Assembly: GCA_964023205.1 (NCBI GenBank)
Contig: OZ026835.1
Coordinates: 43,311,083 to 43,375,082, forward strand
Direction: 5' to 3'
DNA length: 64,000 nucleotides
Source of the DNA: Lutraria lutraria
Lineage: Eukaryota > Mollusca > Bivalvia > Venerida > Mactridae
Part shown: in pieces, positions 1 to 14,000 of the stretch
Layout of the letters: every line of letters begins with the position of its first letter
Position numbering within the stretch: position 1 is the first letter of the stretch
Translations under genes and position numbers: made by a program
Notes under the pieces: model-generated
What the model was told of the DNA's origin: nothing
The model's input: only the letters and a program-made list of their open reading frames with translations
Database searches by the model: none

Positions 1-447
1 GGCGGAAGTTGTCAGATGTTATGCATGCCCGCTTTGCCAGATATGCAATTGTTATCTGATTTCGCGACTTACCTAAAAACATTGAACAAATTCATTACTG
101 TAAGTGATCGTAAAACAGCTAAATTTATGTGTTTGTTTCCTATTTCTGTATTGTAGAGGTATGTTTTGTCTTCTTTCAGTTTGGAATAATTACTGTCACA
201 GGCTTAAACTCTGTACTATAAATTTGCTTTGCCAGTGATTTTTCACTTTTGTGAAAGGTCCTGTACAGTACCATCAAAGTTGCAAAAACGTGTTGTTTTC
301 CCTTATATTGTGATAAAGGTATGACCCTTTCCTCCTCCTATACATTTGGTGCTGACAGCTTTGAGTGTGAAACTGTCCTTGGAATCCTAAGGCTGGGTTA
401 GTCAAAAGAACCTGTGGTTGTCGCGATTAATTACTTTGAATAAAAAG
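1..447. other. Non-coding, nothing recognised
   Basis: AT-rich sequence with no open frame of note. I see no homology to any family. Confidence 0.5.
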
Positions 448-507
448 GAAGGAGGAATGTAGCGGTGTGCTATATTGTATTATAGATTGGCTGGGATATT
501 CATCAGC

Positions 508-582
508 CCGATTAGCTCCGTTGGTAGAGCATCTGACTTGCAAGTAGGAGACCCCGGGTTCGAGCCCCGCATCGGGTACATT
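508..582 (+). tRNA. tRNA-like sequence, Ala(TGC)-like, probably a SINE head or decayed tRNA
   Basis: It folds as a cloverleaf: acceptor GCCCGAT/ATCGGGT, D arm GCTC/GAGC, anticodon loop CTTGCAA and T loop TTCGAGC. There is one mismatch (A-G) closing the anticodon stem and one (C-C) at the base of the T stem. There is no terminator T-run directly after it. The anticodon would be TGC (Ala), but the A-box is not that of an ordinary tRNA-Ala. It is flanked by imperfect inverted repeats (about 448-460 and 591-602). A tRNA-derived repeat is at least as likely as a working gene. Confidence 0.5.
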
Positions 583-602
583 AATCATTATATTCCTCCC
601 CC

Positions 603-1872
603 CTATTTCATAATATTGCCCCTGAAAGCATGTGGAAATGTAAGAATATTTTTATGCCAAATATACAATGTAGAATATATCACAATAACTTGCATAAATA
701 TAAAGTCTCAACTAAAATTTTTTGAATCTGTCTTTGCAAGATTTTGCTTGGTTCTTTTGATGTAAAATTATCACAAAGTTACATCATAGGGCTGCAACGA
801 TTTGGGTACCCTACGGTTCGGTTCGAGTTCGGATATAACCTTCTCCGTTATCGAATATTCGATTCGGATATCTACATCAATATAAACTACCTAAATTAAC
901 GTAGGATTTTTTAACCTGACCTCGTATGTTTCATAAAAAAAATAAGTTTTTTCTCAAACTCTTTTTACTCAACTTATTCATTAATCATACATGAATTTCT
1001 GTTGTATGCAATTCAGAATGTCGTATTAGAAAAAGTTACAATGTTGATCTAACAACAGTTTCCCACGATTGAAACAATTTACCAATAGTACACTTTTTGG
1101 TCGAAGACTTAAGATTGCCAGGCAAAAAAACACCCTTCATTCTTGATTTTCTATTCTATTGTACCGCGAAACTGAGGGCAGACTTGAAATTTTAATATGC
1201 CAAAATATACGTACAAGTCATTCCACTGTTTCAAAAAATATTTGTAGCACTTTTTTGAAGTGCATTTATAACATACGACTAGTCTTCAAACCAAGATCTT
1301 TTCTCAAACTCAAACTCTCGCCACACATTCAATTTTAGTGACGCCGGTGGATCAACAAGCAGTTTTTCGTGGGCCATACTTGTTTTTGTTTACATGCGAC
1401 GCAGTAAATGAAATGACGCGCGCTGATTGGATAATCAGGGCACAAAAAATCCACTCGTCCGCTCGTATTGACGAGTGAATTCATGGTCCGGACGAGTTGA
1501 AAATCGGCTGCGGTCGTCCGACGGGACGAGCAGCTTTTGCCTTATAAAGCCAATACAAAAAATCAATGAAAAATAATTTCTTGTTGCGGAAAAATGTTAC
1601 GAAATGTCTGTTCAAACTTTCTTGTTTGACAGATGAAATAATTAGCATTGACACCGGTTTGGAGTAAATGCCGCTCGCCCGGTTCTCGCCGTGAGCCGCG
1701 AACAACTACCATCATATGGACCATTCTTTATGAGATTTATTCTTCGTACGTATAGCGTACTTTATACGAAACATAAATGTGAAATAGACCTACTTAGCCT
1801 GTGAGAAATGAATGGAAGTACTTAATATTTATACTCGATTGTAACGATTATTACAATTTTCTTTTATTTCAG
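603..1872. other. TMTC3 upstream region, probably holding an untranslated exon 1
   Basis: Positions 784-870 carry direct motifs of a dispersed repeat (GGGCTGCAACGATTTGGGTA then GGTTCGGTTCGAG), which looks like one end of a hAT-type element. Positions 1380-1720 are less AT-rich and contain several CpGs, the only promoter-like stretch before exon 2. No exon boundary could be fixed. Confidence 0.35.
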
Positions 1873-1887
1873 ATGAAGGACATGTGA
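1873..1887 (+). promoter_or_regulatory. Upstream ORF in the TMTC3 5' UTR
   Basis: The exon begins with ATG AAG GAC ATG TGA, which ends 6 nt before the main start codon. If present in the mRNA it would be scanned first and could damp translation. Its first codon abuts the splice acceptor, so its Kozak context depends on the unseen upstream exon. Confidence 0.5.
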
Positions 1888-2094
1888 TTAAAGATGGCGA
1901 CTTCTAATAATTCAAGATTTTACCTGTATTCTTTCTGTTTATGTGTGACGGTTGGTGTGTGTTACCTGCGTGCTTTAGATTGTGGCTTTGTTTTTGATGA
2001 TGTGTCAGCCATTGTCGATAACAAGGATCTTCGACCCAAGACTCCCTTAAAAAACTTATTTCTAAATGATTTCTGGGGAACTCCAATGCACATG
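1873..2094 (+). CDS. TMTC3: TMTC3 exon 2 with start codon
   Basis: The acceptor is TTTCAG before 1873 and the donor is GTGAGT at 2095. The coding part begins at 1894 and gives residues 1-67, phase 0 out. It holds the first membrane helix (about 9-28) and the acidic motif [14 protein letters not shown]. The 21 nt before the start codon are 5' UTR and carry a five-codon upstream ORF. A non-coding exon must lie further upstream. Confidence 0.93.
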
Positions 2095-5000
2095 GTGAGT
2101 AAATAATCTCAGGGTAAGATTTTCAAAGATTTGGACAAAATATATAATTAGGGGTCTAGTTTTGACTATTGCGATACTATTGCTATTGCTGGAAACTATT
2201 GTGATACTATTGCAACAGTTATTGCCAATATTTGACAACTACAGAGATTAACTTGTAAATACAAATGTGCAGTGTAAGATATAACTTTGCTGTAAATACA
2301 TACTAAAATGTTTGTGGAAATGATTTAAAATGAATTGGAAAGAAATAGATCAATAAAATTCAGTTCAAATACTGCATTTTGTGCTACTTTTAATGTGTGG
2401 GGTTATTTACAATTACTTTGATAACGAGATGCAACGGGAATTGTTTTGAATTGATTTAATAGATTTTATAAGAAGGAAACTATCATAACTATCAAAAGTT
2501 GAGCTAACTATCGGCAATAATTATTGAATCAAGACTTTTACTATCGATCCATACTATCGGGACACTCGGGGTCGCAGTGCATCTATATTTCGATGCATCA
2601 GCCCACCTCCAGATAATAAGTGCATGATAAGGAAAAGTAATTTAGTGAATTGGGTCGCCTTGATTGTTCTTATGCAGTGACTAAGACATGTTGAAGTGAC
2701 ATGGTAATACTAGAAATTGAGTCCATAGATGTCAGTTTTTGCCATGACAATTTCTTTAAACCATCACATCAATAACATATTCCAAGAAAGTTAAGTTGTC
2801 CACAAACTTTAATGATGACCCACGTAGTTAGCTCAATTCCCATTCTGTGTTTAATTTCCATAATATAAAATCCGCATTCACTTGAAAGCACAGGTACTTG
2901 ACACAAAAATCAATATTTTTAACCTTATTTTGGCCATATAGGCTACTTATTTCTAATTATTATATATTAATAACCTATAACAAAAATTGATTTTTGTGTC
3001 AAGTACCTGTGCTTTCAAGCAAATATATTATAAAGTCAAACAGGCATCCATGTTTGTCAAGGGTTTTAATGCTGTGTTTACTTCCCATAATACTTATTAA
3101 AAATCATCTAGGTATTTTGAGAAAAATATATACAGCATAAGACTTTAGTATTAGAAATAAACAATTATGAAGTTTTAATTTATCTGAATTTCACTTTACT
3201 ATTAATTAGTCATCAACAAAATATATTATATGATTCAAATTGTACTTTCAAAGGTTATTTTTATCATTTTGTTACATGCTTTATTATTTCTACAATATAT
3301 TATCAGGATTTCTATTGCATACATAGAGTTGTGTCCCTTTAACTGTTGTGATATGAAATATTTCCTATTGGAGAAGAGTCACAAGTCATATCTAACTGTT
3401 GCAGTGCTAAATATTTCCTTTTGTATTATTACAGGAGAAGAGTCACAAGTCATATCGACCCCTGTGTGTTCTTACGTTTAGGTTTAACTACTGGTTGAAT
3501 CAGTTAGAGCCTATGACTTATCATCTACTCAATATTATTTTACATGCTATAGTTTGTGTCATGTATATGCAGTAAGTATACGAGCTACTTCATGCAACTC
3601 AAATCAATTACTAGAAAATTCAGTTAATGTTACGTAAAAGTGGCATTTAATTAATTTTTGTTAAACATTTCATCTTCCATTTAGTGAAAATGATGTTGAT
3701 TAGAATGTAAGTCTGTAATTGTTCCTTTCATTCTGCAACTTGATATTGCGGGCTATACTTCATTCTTAATTCACATACCTTATCAACATGACTTCCTACA
3801 TGTTACAATAATGGGTAAAATTGCATGAAAAGTATGAAGTTGATCTTTTAAACATTTTTTAATTTCGTAGTCTTTAAACTATGTTATTTTCAATGGAGTA
3901 TATTCTTTTGCCTTTGGTTTAGGGGTCAGTACCCACCTAAAATGAGATTGATCTGTGACTGAACTAACGAGCCAAGTACTGTATGTAGACATTCACAGGA
4001 AAATGGGAGAGGCTTTCTGTACATATACACCCTGTTTCACTTTGTTAATATTATGCTCGTTAATATTATGCTCTATATTGCTCTTACTGTCATGTAAAAA
4101 GCAGGAATTGAGTAAATAAAAGTTTTAAGTTGTCCTTTAAGCTAAAACACATAAACACATGGAGAAGTTACATTGTATTAAGCCATGTCAATTAAAGTCT
4201 GCAATTGAAATCTGTTTTTGTTATAAGGGTCACAGTTTCAGTGTCATAAAGTTGGAGCTTTATGCCGGGCACGATAAAGAACCAGGAAGAACTAATGGAA
4301 TAGAGAAGGGGTATTAATTGCCTGGTTCTCCTGTATCTTATCTCCCCTCACTCTGGGGCATGTCTGACTTGACCATAGCTGTCAAATTGACTTTAGACAG
4401 ATAAAAATGATCCGTGTCTGATCTATTGCATCTGTGGTTTATATTACTCTAGAATCAATGATAAAAATTGAACATGTAACCTCTCACTGATAGAGGGTCG
4501 TGGGTTCGAGTTCATTACCGTCCATGTCTCTTTATGTGAGAAAGTAGGCAGTTACTTACGGAGGATGGGAATCTAGTACTGGTTCTTCCCAGGAACGATG
4601 CTTAGGTGAACTATCTGCCTCATTATGATTCTGACTGTTGAAAAGTGACGTAAAACTCGATACAAACCAAAGGTTGAACAGTATATAAATCATAAGCAAT
4701 TGATATTTCTGCCAATTTAACATGTAAAGTTCCCATTCCTAATTATAGTGACTATTTCAGAATGTGCAATATGTTTCTACCAGAGTTACCATCATTTGTT
4801 GCTGCCATGTTATTTGCTGTTCATCCTGTCCATACTGAAGCTGTAAGTTCTTACTGATGTATTTTCAAAAACAAGACCAAATTGAAGTTGATTTTTTGTA
4901 AAAAAATCCTTTTTTATTACATCCGCATAAAATATTAGGCCACTGTAATCAAACATCATGTGACCCGCCTCCGTGGTCGAGTGGTTTAGGTCACTGACTT

Positions 5001-8000
5001 CAAATCACTGTAACCTCTCACTGGTAAAGGGTCGTGGGATTGAGCCCAGCTACAGACCATGTCTCATTATGTGAGAAAGTAGACAGTTGCTTACGCAGGT
5101 TTGGTGTCTAGTACTGGTTCTTCCCAGGAAAGATGGTTAGGTGAACTGTCCGTCTCATATGACTCTGACTGTTGAAAAGGGGCGTAAAACTCGATATAAA
5201 CAAACAAAAAAACAAACATCATGTAAGAATTCAAGTTAGCACCATGATAAATAAAGTTTATTTATATATTCAGTTACTTGAGTTTAAGTTTTCCATGTCA
5301 TTGTAGGTGACCGGTGTTGTAGGCAGAGCGGAGGCACTGTCTTCTATTTTCTTTATAGCTGCTCTCATGTGTTATGCTAAGTGCACAGGATTCCGCAAAG
5401 ATACAGGTAACCTGGTACTTTGGTGTCAGTATTTTCATTGGGTGTTTAAATTCATGGATTTTTTGGGTCTTTGAAATCTTATTCCTAATAATAAAAAAAT
5501 TCGAAATATGCATAAACCATCCGAAAATTGATGATAGCTACATTTGTGTAATGATGCATGTACAATCATTTAAAGTTTTTCTGAAAGGTTGTACCTTTTT
5601 CTGTCTTTTTTGTAGTATGGCGACCACTGTTGATAGCAATATTTCTGGTTACCATAGCAATGTTGTGTAAGGAGCAGGGAATTACTGTTATTGGTGTTTG
5701 TGTAGTATATGAATTGTTTGTTGCTCAAAAGGTACAATATGTTTAAAATAATTATTTTGAATTAGTTTTATGACAATCTAAATACAGCCTCTGCATTGGT
5801 CAATTTCAAAACAGAAGTCAACCGATGAAATGTTTGAAGATTTAGACTGATTTGCATTTTTTAAATAACATTGGCTCCTAGTAGTTTTGTTCAGTTTTGA
5901 CCAGCCTAGGAATGCAGCCTTACTATTGGTCCATTTTGAAACTGAGCCAGGGAAAATTGGAAAGGACCTTAGCCTTTCATTTTGGAAAATTCAAGCGCGA
6001 TATTTGGCAAAATTTTGAAATGGTTAGGAGACAGAGTTAGAATAGCATTGTAATTTTTGGAATTTCTGTCTTTTTGCAATTGGGAAGCCACCGAATTTTG
6101 GCCTCTGTCAAAGAACGAAAAAAGGCCCTGTGAGCTCAGACAGAACCAATCAGTGCCTGTAGAATTTGGGCAGATTTAAATCTTACTGAATGGTTGACAT
6201 TTTTCAAGAAGGAAGTCTATATGGCCTAAATCAGTGTTCATGCTCTCACTTCCGTGAAACATTGATACAAAGGATTTTTATGCTCTTGCTCCCTGGCATT
6301 TTCATCTACTTACTGCCACAACGTAATTTGAAATTAAATTAAATTTTGCTTGTTAATTAAAATGATTTCAGTAGTGCAATCAGAATAGAATATTAAATTT
6401 TAGTCTTTTATATGATTAGAAACCATTACTAATGCTTAGTCATAGAACAAACAATATGTATGGTTTGTTTATTCCTTTTCATGAAGGCATTATTCAAAGA
6501 TTTATGGACAATTTTGATGGGGTTATTACAAGGAAAGTTTGCCATACCTGGATGGCTGAAAGGGTCAATAATTAGATCCGTAGTACTTGTTGGTTCTACA
6601 GTATTCTTATTAGTGGCTAGAGTCAAAGTTATGGGAGCTCAGCTTCCAGTATTTACCAAGTAAGTGGCTGTGCTTATTAGACCTGTTTGTGTCCTTGTGA
6701 TTAAAAGCAAGCTGACAAAAATCAGTTAAAAAGAATTTGTGCAAAACAGTCTTCAAATTCATACCAAAATGGCCTTTGGTCCAGTAAATTTTGAAATGGT
6801 CATTGGTCTGAGAGTCCACTAAATTATTCAGTGATAATTTTATCATATATCAGAACAAAAAAAATAATATTTTGATAACTCATGAAAAATACGGATTTAG
6901 CCAAATTATGTGAATTTTTGTGTGTAATCTTTATGGTCCATTAGTTTGCTTTTTCATTGGACCGAATGTCCAGCACTTAAATAGTTTTTTGTGAAGACTG
7001 TTTAAAGTTCTTTACCCTTATTTGTTATTTTGAATTATCAAAAATGAGGGCTTTTTTTAGCTCACCAGAGCACGAATGTGCTCAGGGTGAGCTTTTGTGA
7101 TCGCCCTGCGTCCATCGTGCGTCGTGCGGTGTTCGTCGTGAAGTGGCGTCAATATTTACTTAAAACAACATCTCCTCCTACACTACTATTCCGATTGCAA
7201 CCAAACTTTGCTGAAATGATCCTTGGGTGGTCCCCTTTCAAAGTTGTTCAAAAAATTAAATTTCATTAAAAACTCTGGTTGCTATGGCAACAAATAGAAA
7301 AAACTTAAAAAATCTTCTTGTCCAAAACCACAGGGCCTAGAGCTGAGATATTTGGTATGTAGCATTGTCTAATGGAACTCTACAAAGTTTGTTCAAATTA
7401 TTCCCCTGGGGTCAAAATTGGCTCCGCCCCGGGGGTAACTTGATTTTACATAGACTTATATAGGAAATTTAAAAAATCCTCTTGTCAAAAACTATAATAC
7501 CTAGAGCTTTGATATTTGGTGTGTAGCATAGTCTAGTGGACCTCTACCAAGTTTGTTCAAATTATTGCCCTAGGGTAAAAATTGGCCCCGCCCCGGGGGT
7601 CACTTGATTTATATAGACTTATATAGGAAAATTTAAAAAATCTTCTTCTCCGAAACCACAAGGCCTAGAGCTTAGATATTATGTATATTTCATTGTCTAG
7701 TGGACCTCTACCAAGTTTGTTCAAATCATGGCCCCGGGGTCAAAATTGGCCCTGCCCTGGGGTTTATTCTATTTTATATAGGAAAATTTGAAAAGTCTTC
7801 TTCTACAAAACCACAAGGCCTAGAGCTAAGATATTTGGCATATAGCATTGTCTAGTGGACCTCTACCAAGTTTGTTCAAATTATTGCCCTAGGGTCAAAA
7901 TTGGCCCCGCCCAGGGGGTCACTTGATTTATATAGACTTACATAGGAAAATTAAAAAAATCTTCTTCTCTGAAACCGCATGGTGAAGAGCTAAGATATTT

Positions 8001-11000
8001 GGCATATAGTATAGTCTAGTGGACCTCTACCAAGTTTGTTCAAATTATGGCCCCGGGGTCAAAATTGGCCCTGCCCTGGGGTTTATTCTATTTTATATGG
8101 GAAAATTTGAAAAATCTTCTTCTCCTAAACCACAAGGCCTAGAGCTAAGATATTTGGTATGTAGCATTGTATAGTAGACCTCTACCAAGTTTGTTCAAAT
8201 TATTGCTTTAGGGTCAAAATTGGCCCCGCCCAGGCGTCACTTGATTTATATAGACTTATATAGGAAAATTTAAAAAATCTTCTCCGAAACCACAAGGCCT
8301 AGAGTTAAGATATTTTGTATGTAGTATTGTCTAGCAGACCTCTTCCAAATTTGTCTATATTATGGCCATGGGGTCAAAATTGGCCCTGACCTTAGGGTCA
8401 CTTTACTTGGACTCGTTTAGAAATATTTTAACAATGTTCGTCTCCAAATGACCTTTTTCCTGGTGAGCATTGATAGGGCCATCATGGCCCTCTTGTTGAG
8501 ATGAATAAAATGATTTGTTCTTTTTTTTATAATTTTGGGCGATGAATTAATTTACAATTTACTGTTTTACTTATAAACATCACATTGTATTATTGCCCTG
8601 ATTTAATTATATTTAATACTTTTAGATTTGACAATCCTGCTTCGGTCTCCCCAACTCCTGCCAGACAACTGACCTACAATTATCTGCTTCCAATCAATTT
8701 TTGGCTTCTTTTATTTCCTGCTGATCTATGTTGTGATTGGACAATGGGAACAATACGTGTGTTGCAGTCCATAGTAGATCCTCGTAACTTGGTGACGATA
8801 TTGTTTTACCTGTGTCTAGCAAAGATTGTACATTTTGCCTTATCAAGACAAGGAAAACTCAACCGGGCTGTAATAATGGTAAATGAAGTTTATGTAGAGT
8901 TAGGGCTATTCCAGCTGAAAATATATACCACCCAAGGAAGGCAAAATAAAGAAATTATATTGGGGGATGGTCAATTTTTTTTTTTTTTTTTGCTTCTGAA
9001 GTGGGAGGGGTAAGAGCCTTTTTCACTTCTGGAGGGGTCAGTATTAATCGTCCTAAGGTTAAATATTCTAACAACTTGAACAACAAGTGATAAATTGCTT
9101 TTCGTGAAAAAAGATACGAAGGGGTACAAGTTTAGTGTCAAAGATATTATTTAGTTGGTTCTCTTTTATTGTCAATTAAATTTCTGAAGGGGGTTGGTCT
9201 AATTTGAAAGTGCCTTCCTTGGGTGATATATATATTTAAATGGAATAGCACTTATCATTTGGATAATGAATGAATTATCTTGTCTATATGACTGATTTCT
9301 TTTCAATTGTAAGATTAAAATACTTGTCAAATGTATGGTTAATAAATTTATCATACTGATTTTATTTTTAGCTCACCTGATTCATCAGGTGAGCTTTTAG
9401 GATCGGTGAATGTCCGTCGTCCGTCGTCAGTCCACAATTAGTTTGTTTACACTCTAGCAACTGCAACTCTTTACGAATCTTGATTAAACTTGCTCACAAT
9501 GTATATGGCCACAATGTCTCGGCTAAGATCGATTATGGGCAAAATCTGATAATAACTTCTAGAGTTATGGGCCCTTGAATTACAAAATTTGCTATATTTA
9601 GCTTGTTTACACTCTAGCGCCTTCATTTATTCACCAATCCTGATCATATTTTCAGTAAATGTGTATAACTAAAAGATCTTGGACATGTTCGATTATGGGC
9701 AATATCGGACCAGAACTTCAAGAGTTATGTGCCCTTGACTTAGAAAATTTACTATATTTGAGTTTGTTTACACTCTAGCGTATTCATTTATTCACCAATC
9801 CTAATCATATTTTCAGTAAATGTGTATAACCAAGAGATATTGGACAAGTTCGATTATGGGCGAAATCGGACCAGAACTTCAAGAGTTATGGGCCCTTGAC
9901 TTTGAAAATTTGCTATATTTTAGCTTGTTTACACTCTAGCACCTACATTTATTCACCGATCCTAATAATATTTTCAGTAATTGAGTATAACCAAAAGATC
10001 TCGAACAAGTTCGATTATGGGCGGAATCGGACCACATCTTCAAGAGTTATGGGCCCTTGACTTAGCATATATGCTATATTTTAGCTTGTTTACACTCCAG
10101 CGCCTTCATTTATTCACCGATCATAATCATATTTACAATGAATGTGTATGACCTTATGGTTTTGGACATGTTAAGTTATGGGTGGAATCGGACTACAACT
10201 TCAAGAGTTATGGACCCTTGGATTAGAAAATTTGCTACGTTTTAGCTTGTTTAACAGTATTATACCTTCATTGTTGGTTTTGATCTCAAAATCTACGTAA
10301 AAATGAGTTTTACAAGATGGAAACTATATTACCTGGTCATTGATTATTGGCCTTGGTTCTCAGGTGAGCGATAAAGGGCCAATGTGGCCCTCTTGTTTCT
10401 GATAGATGCTGCTATAAAGTTAAGCCTCAAATAAAAAAAATCTTTTTATATATCTTAGATTATGTTTATCTTGTTTTATTTCCAGTGTCTTGCGTTAATG
10501 GTGCTTCCTTTTATACCTGCCTCAAACTTATTCTTTCCCGTTGGTTTTGTGGTAGCTGAGAGAATCTTGTACACACCTAGTATGGGATTTTGCATGCTAA
10601 TAGCGGTTGGATTTGATCGTGTTCTGCAATATAAAAAGTAAGTTGATAATAGCAGGGGTGACAATATTCCGGAAATGTCCGGTTTTCCGGATTTATCTGT
10701 CTTGACAGAGCTATGATTTCTGAGCAAAATAAAAGATATTTGAAGAAAATATCTCATGAAATGGCAAAGTAGTGGTCAATTTAATCTGCTCTGAAGGATT
10801 TTCTATAAAACAAAATTCTTTAAAGAGTTAGATATGGAAACAATATGGTTGAAGGCCTCTTGTCCGGCAAAAATGGTCGGTTGCGATGATTTTCAAGATT
10901 TTTAATTTGGCTCTATTGACACCCCTGTAATAGATCCAGTCTATCTTTGGTCTTTTACCTAGTTCAGATACACACCTGAAAACTGGATCCCTTCGTGACT

Positions 11001-14000
11001 TGGCCGAAAATCAGGTTTCTGAATATTCTGGATTTCAGAGAATTGTAAATTTTGATGAATTGAGCTTGAAAAAATGGAACTTGAATGACGATTTACTAGG
11101 AAAACTGGTTTTCAGTAAAAACTACTGTACATAACGCAAGCATTGGATTGGTTTTCATTTTAATTAAGGTTGTACATTTTTAGATTAATATTCAATAGTT
11201 TGTATATGCAGACACATTAAGTTAAGTAAGTTACAGTATTCTATCACAGTCTGTTTTATGTCATATAAGCAATATTTTTTATCAAACTATTTTCATGAAA
11301 CATTGAAAGTAACCACAAGGTGTGTTTTATGAAAGTTCATATTTCATTTCATTATTTCTTTTTTGTTAAGAATATTTCATTTGAATATTCTTAATTCTTT
11401 TAGAGAAATTTGAATGTAATTGATAGTATTACTCAAAGAATCTTGTTATGAAATATTTACATTTGATGACATCTTGTTTCAGGGAATTCAAACCTGTCCT
11501 TTGGTTTATCATGGGCTGTTTAGTTTTATCTCATGCTGTAAAGACATACACTAGGAATATGGACTGGTAATGTTTTATTATCATCATAGTTTAATATACC
11601 CCCGCAAACGAAGTTTGAGGGGGGGTATATTGGACTCACTCTGTCGGTCGGTTGGCAGTCTTAGTTTGTGGAGTGAACTGCTGCGACATTTTTCAAGGGA
11701 TTGAATTGAAACTTGAAATATATTATCAGTATAAAATATAGATGTGCAAGACATAATTTTCATACCCAGTGATCCACTCATTGCAGAGTTATGTCCCCTT
11801 GAACTTTGCTGTATAGTGTACTATCACATTCTTAGTGTCAAAGAGGCAACGGGGGTATTAGTCACCTCTGTGACAGCTCTAGTTATAGTTTTGCAGTATT
11901 ACTGTGATGATTTATGGAGTGTACTCTGGAGCTTCTGAAATCTGAATCTCCAAAACTGGAAACTTCTGAAAATTGAACAAGTTTCTCCTACTCAATGTTT
12001 ATGTTCAAAATGTCTGTACTTCAGAGTACTGGAATTTCTGAGTACTGAGCAGTTATATATATGAGGGCTGTTTATTGCCCCTGCCATTCAAAATGGTGGA
12101 AGGGCATTTACTGTTACACCTGTCTGTCAAATGTGGTTCCAGAGTGATAACTCAGGAAATATGGATTGATGTCATATTTTACATGCTGGTGTACAATAAT
12201 AAAATGCAAGTCAAGTTTTTTTCCCTTAAAATCCAAACATTTTCACAGGAGTTATGGCCCCTTTTTGAGTTAGCTCTCAGTGGGGGCATTTGTGATTCTT
12301 AATCCGTCTTGTGTAAATTTACTTCTGAAAACTGTCGATGCATAACACCCTTAATCAAATTGATTATTTACATCATAGCTCTGACTGTTAATTTTCATAC
12401 CCATTATAAGCACAATGCTGCAATTAAAACTAGGTGTTTATAACACAATAAAAACATTATGAGTGAACATTGTTATAAGTAATAAACAGTATTTAATGTT
12501 GAAACGATGATCATTTATATATGTCATTGCTGTATCAGTTGTATTGGTATGTGTCCTAGATAAACATTGTAATAGTATATATGTATATTACAGGACATCC
12601 GAGTATTCATTATTTAGATCTGCTTTGAAAGTTAACCAAAATAATGCAAAGTTATGGAACAACGTGGGCCATGCATTAGAAAAAGAAGATAATTACAAGG
12701 AAGCTTTGGAATACTTCAAGAAAGCAGTCAGGTGTTTATATTTGCTTTAGTAATAGATAAATAAATTTACATTTTTTATGCCCCCCACATCTTTAATGTC
12801 GGGGCATATAGTGATTGTCCTGTCCGTCCGTATGAGGTTAAGTGGATTTTACCGTTTCATCTAGCACTAATACCGCTTGTTAGAACCATTTCATATTTCT
12901 ACAGTTGATGAACATTCTCAATCCACCCATAATTATCAAATAACGACTTTGACCTTGACATTGTTCAAATGGGCTATTGCTTCACAAGCATGCCACCAGG
13001 GGTATATGTGTTTATTGAACGCAGCGTCTTGTTTTATCTTTACATGTATAATAGTTTCTTGTGGAATGGAAACTTCTAAGAAAGAAATCTTTGATGTGTT
13101 AGCTTTGAGCTTTACGTAACACGATCACAATACAAACAATGTTCTATGTCATCATCATTGCCACTTGTACTGTTTAAGCTGTCTAGGTAGGTTATGCTAG
13201 GACCTAAGGCCAATGGTTGAATTCAGGTATATGCCTGGGGCCTTCCTCACATGTTAAAATTTAAAAAGTCACGAAATGACTCTGACTGTTGGCGTGACAT
13301 TAAACCACAGTGAACGAGATATGAATCCAAACAATGATATCAAATGTTCATTTTTCCAGCGTGCAGCCAGATGATATCGGAGCACACATGAATGTTGGTC
13401 GTACGTATAAAACTTTGAAAATGTGGGACGAGGCTGAAGCGTCTTTTACTAAAGCAAAAGACTTATTTCCACCAATTATACCAGGTTTGTATATTGTGTA
13501 CCGTAATATCCTAATGAATGAATCAAATGCATTTCAAAACGTCAAAAGAATTCAGGGTATATGCAGTACATCCTCTCCAGAGCGGCCCTCTCTTGAGCAA
13601 CAACCTCCCTTCAACAACAGCATGATTTTTTCCCACTGCACTACTAGTATTAAACTATCAATTAAAGCTCTAGAGCAACAACCTCTCAACAACAAAATGA
13701 TTATGCTACTCCCAGAGGATGTTGCTTTGGAGAGGATGCACTGTACAAGAATATCAAATCATGTTATATGATAATAAAATTCTAATATTGTGATAGTGTA
13801 GATTTGAAGACTGTACCAGTCAATGTAAAGACTTGAAGCACAATTTGGTTCTTGGTTTAAAGGGGCATGCCCTGGAACTGAAGCGTCTCGAATAGCAATC
13901 AAATTGGTATCATTTTAATGCCTAAATCAATTAATGAAAGCCCTGTAAAATATTTACAAAATATCCCGCTAGTTTACTCAAAATACACATTTCAAGATTT

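Noticed and set aside
13334..13771. 145-codon frame that extends TMTC3 exon 12 past its donor
   Set aside because: The extension runs into intron and a MITE. Splicing at 13484 gives a perfect phase match to exon 13 and the family sequence.
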